A DNA stretch of 64,000 nucleotides from Bromus sterilis. Taxonomy: Eukaryota > Streptophyta > Magnoliopsida > Poales > Poaceae. The position numbers and the translations under genes are program-made. Below, in pieces: positions 57,613 to 64,000 of the stretch. Positions within the stretch are counted from its first letter, which is position 1. The number at the start of each line of letters is the position of its first letter. The notes below the pieces were generated by a model. The model was not told the origin of the DNA. It made no database searches and saw only the letters and a list, made by a program, of their open reading frames with translations. The stretch lies in NCBI GenBank assembly GCA_950022295.1, contig OX465598.1, positions 171,200,001 through 171,264,000 of the forward strand, in the 5' to 3' direction.

Positions 57613-58836
57613 GTCGAGCTTCACCTTTTGTTATGCCATTGACATCATGAGCTTGCTGCTTCGACTCCTCCTTTCTCTGTGATGATGCTCGCTGTCTTGG
57701 TGCCAATCATCCCAGCATGGGCACTCATGTAGAAGTCACAATTCCTTGGGTGAATGATGCTGTAGGCTTTATTGGCTACTTGTGCCTTCGAGCAATCAGA
57801 GCTGCCTTGTATCCAATGTACTTTCGAATCTTTTGTACTAAGAATGATCTTCGGGTCCTTGTAATGCGAACTGTGCTTGAGGCTTTGTAATGGAATCTGT
57901 CTTCGAGTCCTTTGCAAACGAGAGTTGTCTTCGAGTCCTTGGCGATCGAAAGCTGTCTTCAAGTCCATTAGAACTTCGCTTTGTGGGTTCTATCGGGTGC
58001 GCGACAGCGCTCCCGATGGGAGTAGCCCCCGAGTCTACGTTTGAGTCGAAGAGTCGAACGTAGGCTGAGATCTGTTTCCTTTGTCATTCTTCCATTATTT
58101 CCTGTCTTTTATCGGGTGTGCGACAGCGCTCCCGATGGGAGTAGCCCCCAAGTCTTTAGGTGATCGTTGGCGATTGGGTGAAGACTTAAATATTTGTCTG
58201 CGTCCTGCGCTCCTTCCGTATTTCTTCAGAGTACAGGGTGTTCCATCTAGTTGTAGCCGTGTCTTTCCCTTTGATTCCGGACAGAGTTCAACGGGTGACG
58301 CTTGTCGATGGGTTTTTGCTTGGTCCCTTTTGAGCTTTGGGCTGCGTGAGCTATGACGATGTCTCTCGGGAGGAGATTTTGCAACCGAGCCCCCGAGTGC
58401 TTTTGAGAAAGATCGCGATTGCGGCGATAGCGTCTCTCGGGGGGTTTTTGTGCTCGAGCCCCCAAGTGCTTTTGTGAGAGATCGCGATTGTGACGATAGC
58501 GTCTCTCGGGGGGAGTTTTTGTGCTCGAGCCCCCGAGTGCTTTTGTGAGAGATCGTGATTGCGACGATAGCGTCTCTCGGGGGGAGTTTTTGTGCTCGAG
58601 CCCCCGAGTGCTTTGGTAAGAGATCGCGATTGCGACGATAGCGTCTCTCAGGGGGAGTCTTTGTGCTCGAGCCCCTGAGTGCTTTGGTAAGAGATCGCGA
58701 TTGCGACGATAGCGTCTCTCGGGGGGAGTTTTTGTGCTCGAGCCCCCGAGTGCTTTGTTGTGGTAGGATTTGGGCAACATCATTTTATTGCATCGAAGGT
58801 TTACATGAGCTGCCAGATGAGCATGACTGGTGGAGA
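57613..58836. other. D spacer, right part, with two tandem-repeat blocks
   Basis: At about 57820-57965 a phrase 'ctgtcttcgagtcctt' recurs every 34 bp or so in three to four degenerate copies. At 57985-58160 a 115-bp unit with 'cgacagcgctcccgatgggagtagccccc' occurs twice. From 58357 to about 58760 a unit of 68-71 bp is repeated six times (starts at 58357, 58425, 58494, 58565, 58636 and 58707). Each unit carries GCTCGAGCCCCCGAGTGC, which on the minus strand looks like D's polypurine tract. The long minus-strand ORF that seems to cross 58247-58873 is a by-product of these repeats. Confidence 0.7.
58357..58760. repeat. 71-bp minisatellite, six units
   Basis: The unit is cgatagcgtctctcgggg plus a T-rich part, gctcgagcccccgagtgc, and a gagatcgcgatt tail. 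The last three periods are exactly 71 bp; the first ones are 68-69 bp and more degenerate, which suggests expansion from the integrase side. It starts about 80 bp below the end of integrase. Confidence 0.85.
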
Positions 58837-60949
58837 CTATGGGTAGTACAGGCGTAGGTTCGCTACGTTCCATGGATTTCCCACGTCCTCGTCAGTCTTC
58901 GGGTTCTTCAGTCTATAGGCGCCTCCTCCTATGACTTCTGTGATTATGAACGGTCCTTCCCATTGGGGGGAAAGCTTGTGAACTTTCTCTTGTATGAGCC
59001 GTAGGACAAGGTCGCCCTTATTGAAGGTTCTGGTGCGCAGGCGACTGCTTTGGTAAGTGCGCAGTTTTTCCTGGTATCCCTCTGACTTTGCTAGGGCTGT
59101 GTCCCTTGCTTCGTCTGCTGTGTCTTTGTCATCTTGCAGCGCTTCTTCTGCTTCCTCTTCTTCGTACCCTGAGATCCGGGGTGCCCCAAATTTGAGGTCA
59201 TGTGGTAGCACCGCCTCCGACCCGTACACCATAAAGAAAGGTGTGTACTGGGTTGCAGTATTCGGGGTGGTGCGTAGGCTCCATAGTACGGCAGGGAGTT
59301 CTTCTACCCAGTTGCCCGCGGCCTGCTCGAGTGGTGCGAGGAGCCGCTTTTTGAGTCCTCCGCATACTAGGCCGTTTTCTTTTTCCACCTGGCCGTTGGA
59401 TTGTGGGTGTGTGACTTATGCATAGTTGATTTTGATGCCCAGTTCTTCGCAGAAGTTCTAGAATTCTGCTGCTGTGAAGTTTGTGCCATTGTCCGTGATG
59501 ATGTTGTGTGGCACCCCGAACCTGAAGATGATTGATTTGATGAAGTTCACCGCCGTGAGGGCTGTGGAGCTGGTGATGGGCACTGCTTCGATCCATTTGG
59601 TGAACTTGTCGACTGCTACTAGCAGGTGAGTTCTTCCTCCCTTTGATGATTTCTTCAGTGGGTCCACCATGTCGAGTCCCCAGGTGGCGAAGGGCCATGA
59701 TAGTGGTATTGTCTTGAGTTCTGAGGCTGGGGCGTGCGACCTGCTGGCGAATTTTTGACAGGCGATGCAGCGTCGTACGATGTCTTCTGCGTTTTTCATC
59801 GCAGTGGGCCAGTAGAAACCTGCTCGGAACGCTTTAGATACGAGTGCTCGGCTGCTCGCGTGGTGCCCGCAGGTGCCCTCGTGGATTTCGAGTAGTAGGA
59901 CTTTGCCGTCTTCTTCATCGATGCACTTCTGGAGTATCTGGGTGATGCTTCACTTGTATAACTGTCTGTTGATGACTGTGAATGCCTTGGATCGGCGGCT
60001 GATGCATCGAGCTTCTGAGACGTCTTGCGGTAGTGTGCCTTCGATTAGGAATCGGAGGAACAGTCTTGTCCATGTTGGTCCTTCAAGTGATGTTGAATCC
60101 GTAGGTTTGAACTCTTGGCTGCTGTTGCCTTGAGATGGACTTGCTGATGCCACTTGTGCTGGCTCTGTGGTGTCATCATCTACAACTACCTCTGGTGCTG
60201 CTGGTTTCTCCTTGATGGATCGCTGGCTGATGCTTTCAAGGAAGACGCCGAGTGGTACTGGTCCTCGAGTCGAGCCGATGTTTGCGAGTTCGTCGGCTTC
60301 TGTGTTGTTTGCTCTGGGGATATAATTGAGCTCACAGCCGTCGAAACTTCCTTCAAGTGCGTTGTAGAGCTTCTGATAGGCCGCCATGTTGTCGGCTACT
60401 GCATTGCAGTCTTTCATCGCCTGCTGGACGACGAGGTTGGAGTCTCCGTAGATTACGATGCGAGTGGCACCGCATGTTTTGGCCATACGCATGCCATAGA
60501 GTAGTGCCTCGTATTCGGCTTCGTTGTTGGAGGCGTGGCTGAAGTTGATCTCGAGGTTGTATTTGAGTTTGGTTCCTTTGGGGGAGACCAGAACGACTCC
60601 TGCTCCGGCTCCCTGCTTAGGCCTGGTGTCTAGACCTCCGTCCACTCGACCAGAAAATCTAGGAGTACTTGGGCCTTGATTGCTGTCGGGTGTTTGAATT
60701 GTAGGTCCCGCGGACTGAGCTCAATGTTCCACTCGGCGACTCGCCCAGTTGCTCCGGGGTAGTTGAGAATGTCTGCGAGTGGTGCGCTACTCACGATTGT
60801 GATGGGGTGCTCGTCGAAGTAGTGCGACACATTTCTTGAGGCCGTGATGATGGCCAGTAGTAGCTTCTGGTAGTGCGGGTACCGCTGCTGGGATTTTGTC
60901 AAGAGCATGCTGAGGTAGTAGATGGGCCTCTGTATGCTCTGGATCTTCC
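58837..60949 (-). pseudogene. D RNase H, second RNase H and integrase
   Basis: After a frameshift near 60950 the end of the RT-linked RNase H appears (RPIYYLSMLL, YFDEHPI, EWNIELSPRD). Another frameshift near 60640 leads to a second, archaeal-type RNase H (DGGLDTRP, NNEAEYEALLYGM, YGDSNLVVQQ, NTEADELANIGS), the mark of the Tat lineage. The same frame then carries integrase: zinc domain (GHHAS, CIACQKF), catalytic Asp in GLDMVDP, Asp in ITDNGTNF, Glu in GQVEKENG, and a C-terminal LSPQWEGPF. It is interrupted by TGA at 59950-59952, TAG at 59458-59460 and TAA at 59416-59418. The true stop is at 58837-58839 (NVANLRLYYP). Integrase would insert the cDNA. Confidence 0.88.
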
Positions 60950-63222
60950 TTCCTCTGTGCGCTCGACGACGAGTACTGTGCTTACAACGCTGTTGCTTGC
61001 TTCTACGTAGAGGTATAGTTGTTCTTTTTCTTTGGGGACCGCCAGGGTCGGCGGGGTCGACAGTGTCTTCTTCAGGTCCGCGAATGCTTTGCGGGCTTCT
61101 GCAGTCCACTCGAATTTCTCTCCTTTTCTCAGCAACTGGTAGAATGGCAACGTGCGCTCTCCCAATCTGCTGATGAAACGACTCAGGGCTGCGAGTCTTC
61201 CAGTGAGCTGCTGCACTCCTGTGATGTTGGTTGGTTCCTGCATCCTGGCGATTGCTTGAACTTTCTCGGGGTTCGCTTTGATTCCTCGAGCAGAGACCAT
61301 GTACCCGAGCAGCTTCCCGGCTGGGACGCCGAACGCGCACTTCTTCGGGTTGAGTTTGATTCTGTATTTGTTGAGTGCTGCGAAGGTCTCACACAGGTCG
61401 TCGAGTAGTGTGTTTGCGCTGTAGGTTTTGATGACGATGTCATCCACGTAGACCTGTACATTTCTTCCGATTTTCTCTTTTAAGCATGCTTGCATCATTC
61501 GCTGGTATGTAGCACCTGCGTTCTTGAGTCCGAAAGGCATTGTTCTGTAGCAGAATACGCCGTAAGGGGTGATGAATGACGTATGCTCTTCGTCTTCTTC
61601 CTTCAACCTGATCTGATTGTATCCTGAGTAGGCGTCGAGGAACGATAGTAGATCGCATCCTGCTGTCGAGTCGATTATCTGGTCGATTCTTGGCAGGGGA
61701 AAGTGATCCGTTGGGCAGTGTTTGTTGATTGGCCCGTAGTCGACGCACATTTGCAGTACATCCGTGTCTTTCTTGGGGACCAGCACAGGGTTGGCGACCC
61801 AAGTGGTTTTCTTCGTCTCTCGAATGAATTGGGCGTCGAGTAGTCGGTTGACTTCCTCCCCGATTTCTCTGCGTTTGGGTTCTGAGAATCTTCGTAGCGC
61901 CTGCTTCACTGGCTTGGTGTTTGGCTTGATGCGCAACGCGTGCTCTGTGAACTCGCGCGGTAGTCCTGGCATGTCGGCTGGGCACCAGGCAAAGATTTCC
62001 CATTCTTCGCGGAGGAAAGTGATGAGGGCCGTCGCTTGCTCTTCCGGGAGGTGGGCGTACACGCGGACTGTTTTTTCTGGGTCTGTCGGGTGCACCTGGT
62101 GGGTGACCGTGTCGCTGTCGATCTTGAAGTCCCGTCCATACTCTTTTGACTCGCTTCGGCTTGCTAGCGGAAAGATACTCTTGTCTGTCGCCATGGCTAT
62201 TTCTGTGAGTTCTTGCTCGGCTCCGAAGGTGTCAGAGACTTTGTGGAAATCGCGGTCACATTTTTCTGACTTGATGAAGCTCCCGTTGACTGTGATGACG
62301 CCTGAGAATCCTGGAATCTTGAGTTTGTGGTAAGCGTAGTGCGGAATCGCCATGAATTGTGCGAACGCTGGACGTCCCAATATGGCGTTATACTGTGATT
62401 GCCAATCGAGTACTTCGAACTCGAGGGTGCGTCTCGCGAAATTGCGTCTGTTGCCGAAGACGACTTTGAGCTCGATTAATCCAAGGGAGGTAGCTGCTTC
62501 TCCTGGGACTACTCCGTATAACACGGTGCTTGATTTCTTCCATACTGATCGAGGGATCAGCATCTTCCGCAGGGTGCTGACGAAGATTATGTTCATGCTG
62601 CTGCCTCCGTCCATGAAGATTCTGTCCATGTCGTACCCTCCGATTTGAGCGTCGAGGACCAGGGGCGCGTGCCCTGGCCTTGGGACTGCATGCGGGTGGT
62701 CGCTCAGGGAGAACGTGATGCTGGTTTCTGCGTCGTGTAGCTGGTAGACTTCGATTGCGTTAAGATTCTCGGCTGCTCTAGCCTGCAGGGTGTAGGCGTC
62801 CTGTTGGGCTTGCGATACCTTGCCTTCTTGGATCGTGTACACCTGTCCTTGAGTGGGCGACTGCTCGGATCGTCGGGCGCGCTTGGCTTCTTGCTGTTGT
62901 TCCTCCTTGAGGCTGTCGGCGAGTTCATTGAACAGGCGGCAGTCTCCCAGAGTGTGGCTTGATCTGATGTTTCCCCAACTGTCTTCGAAGCAGTGGATCG
63001 TGCATGGTCCTTCTAGCTGTTCCCTGACCGTGAGCTTGCTAGATCCGGCGTGCCATTTCCTCCTTGAGATTTGGAAGAATAGCGCGTGGTCCACTGGGTG
63101 CTCGTGAGCTCGCGGGTCGACTTCGATCCCTACACTTAGATTCTGGTTCCTTATGAGATTGGCGAATTCATCTGGCCTTCGATCTGGGTCGTAGTATTCG
63201 CCGGTCCGAGTCTCGGAGTCGC
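60950..63222 (-). pseudogene. D gag C-terminus, protease and reverse transcriptase
   Basis: One frame is open from the TAG near 63223 to about 60950. It begins with the end of gag (RRPDEFANLIRNQN, then HTLGDCRLFNELAD), then protease with FMDGGSSMNIIF (Asp-Gly-Gly active-site loop in place of Asp-Thr/Ser-Gly) and AILGRPAF. RT follows: FIRETKKTTWVANPVLVPKK, MCVDYGPINK, GVFCYRTMPFGLKNAGATYQ, and the catalytic YVDD in VQVYVDDIVIK. The RT tail LYLYVEASNSVVSTVL marks the start of RNase H, where a Glu replaces the usual Asp before the frameshift. RT is intact for about 400 residues, which is the best preserved pol segment of D. Confidence 0.9.
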
Positions 63223-63738
63223 TGCCCTAGCGGCTGGTGGCTGTCCGCGCGGCAGCGGGTCGTCGAGTGATCGGAGATCGTGTGGCTGTATAGTTCGACT
63301 CGTCGGGTGGAGTCGCTTCGTAGGATCCTCGCGCCTACCTTCTGGGTCGTCGATTTCTTCCTTGTTGGCGATGATCTTGGCGGTGGCTGATCTCGAGCTC
63401 GGAGTCAGTGTCTTGTTGTGCGGCGGGTGCCCGGGTGGCGGTGGGACGTTGAGTGGCCAGCAAGTCCTCTTCTTCATGTTGTAGTTCGTCGATCGGGGTC
63501 TCCGTGTAGAACCCTTGCGCCTTTCTTTTGGGTCGTCGAGTTCTCCTTCGCTGGCGGTGGGCTCGGTTGCCGCTGTAGTATTGATCTTGACACGGCTGCA
63601 GGCTGAGCGATCTTGCCGGGGCGGCAGAGATGTTCGCCGTGATCTTGAGTTCCTCAGGTAGATTGCATCTGGTTCTTGCCCTTGAGTTACGGCTTGCTGG
63701 AGACGGAACCGCCGAGATCGTAATTCCAACCTGTGTAG
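63223..63738 (-). pseudogene. D gag N-terminal remnant
   Basis: Only about 0.5 kb lies between the primer site and the gag C-terminus, whereas a Tat gag needs well over 1 kb. Two overlapping minus-strand frames (63335-63820 and 63151-63780) are rich in Arg, Pro and Gln, and parts of the text appear twice in different wording (ELDDPKERRKG near 63530 and EIDDPEGRRED near 63350), which suggests an old internal duplication. I see no capsid motif, so most of gag has been deleted. Confidence 0.55.
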
Positions 63739-63756
63739 TTCCCACAGACGGCGCCA
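63739..63756 (-). other. D primer-binding site
   Basis: On the minus strand TGGCGCCGTCTGTGGGAA follows the LTR end (63768) by 11 bases. This sequence is the standard primer-site phrase of many cereal Tat/RIRE2-type elements. I do not assign the tRNA with certainty. Confidence 0.7.
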
Positions 63757-63767
63757 ATTGACGGGGA

Positions 63768-64000
63768 TGTGCCCCGACAAATCCCATGGTCAGGGACCCT
63801 GGGTTAGTCATGAGAGGCACAGGTTGGACGATAAGCTCGTCGGCTAACAGGAGGATACGTTCCTGCTCGATATTATTGATTGGAGATGGCGATTACAGGG
63901 AAGACGAGGCTAGTCCGCACAAGGCTAGGTTACAGATTGTGTATTGCTTGATCTCGATGTCTCCCCTCCTAGCCCTTATATACTAGACTAGGTCTCGGGG
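63768..64000 (-). repeat. D 5' LTR, partial
   Basis: The LTR end reads CGGGGCACA on the minus strand (63768). The first 233 bp from that end are in the window, with TATATAA at 63976-63982. The part from 63831 to 64000 matches the 3' LTR at 55088-55257 with few differences. Confidence 0.85.

Larger units (their letters stand above)
55094..64000 (-). mobile_element. Element D: Tat-lineage retrotransposon, minus strand, cut by window edge
   Basis: In minus-strand order D has the 5' LTR (63768 to beyond the window), primer site (63739-63756), a deleted gag (63131-63738), protease-RT (60950-63222), RNase H, extra RNase H and integrase (58837-60949), a 3.4-kb spacer with an opposite-strand gene and three tandem-repeat blocks, the polypurine tract (55462-55476) and the 3' LTR (55094-55461). 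The second RNase H and the opposite-strand ORF between pol and 3' LTR are known features of the Tat lineage (Retand, Grande and relatives). Confidence 0.85.

Noticed and set aside
57645..57968. Minus-strand 107-codon ORF next to the B3-like gene
   Set aside because: It covers degenerate short repeats ('gtcttcgagtcc'), has no motif and no promoter-like start.
58357..58760. CRISPR-like array of regular repeats
   Set aside because: Whole units repeat with no unique spacers, and the context is a plant retrotransposon. It is a minisatellite.
58247..58873. 208-codon minus-strand ORF
   Set aside because: It is made by the 71-bp tandem repeats, and its repeated peptide simply follows the repeat unit while the period is not a multiple of three throughout.
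59057..59425. Plus-strand ORFs over pol of D (also 60154-60504, 61764-62333, 62352-62648)
   Set aside because: They are antisense shadows of integrase, RNase H, RT and protease, whose motifs are clear on the minus strand.

Overview
This window looks like intergenic DNA from a large, repeat-rich grass genome. The LTR and polyprotein types (Athila, chromovirus and Tat lineages of Ty3/Gypsy, plus an Angela/BARE-like Copia LTR) suggest a Pooideae cereal or forage grass; that placement is an inference from repeat style, not from a host gene. I found no host gene, tRNA, rRNA or CRISPR array. Almost every base belongs to an LTR retrotransposon or a fragment of one, and every retroelement coding region is broken by stops, frameshifts or deletions.

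Layout. 1-647: minus-strand end of a chromovirus LTR (family B). 648-17111: three rearranged copies (A1 plus, A2 minus, A3 plus) of a non-autonomous Athila-like family A, which carries gag-protease but no reverse transcriptase or integrase. 17112-17514: an unexplained GC-rich segment. 17515-53133: a nested stack. Its base is a minus-strand family A gag remnant (A4), now in three pieces at 17515-17561, 24483-24596 and 53077-53133. Element C (17562-24477, gag-only chromovirus, TSD ggtga) and element B (24597-53076, chromovirus with 3.4-3.8 kb LTRs, TSD aagct/aggct) sit in it. Inside B's pol is a Copia-type solo LTR F (29557-41031, TSD agaaa). Inside F is a near-complete Athila element E on the minus strand (30152-40274, TSD agtgt). 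Inside B's 3' LTR is another family A element, A5 (46412-52867). 53134-55093: a minus-strand chromovirus-type LTR remnant G. 55094-64000: a minus-strand Tat-lineage element D that runs off the right edge.

The most interesting cargo is outside the standard gag-pol genes. D carries, on the opposite (plus) strand between pol and the 3' LTR, a gene-like unit with its own TATA box and a protein that resembles a plant B3 DNA-binding domain followed by a Ser-rich acidic stretch, a basic NLS-like patch and a short coiled coil; its reading frame now has one stop and one frameshift. D also holds three blocks of short tandem repeats, one of which repeats a copy of D's polypurine tract six times. E carries a third ORF for a coiled-coil protein downstream of pol, with a TATA-like box about 97 bp upstream. 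Family A carries a small ORF that stays open in all four copies although the gag frames around it have decayed.

How the parts relate: family A lacks pol but has the same LTR start (TGATACG/TGATACA) and nearly the same polypurine tract as the Athila element E, so an E-like lineage is a plausible helper. C, lacking pol, would depend on a chromovirus such as B's relatives. Boundaries with target-site duplications are exact; those of A1, A2-left, A3-right, G and D-left are estimates.
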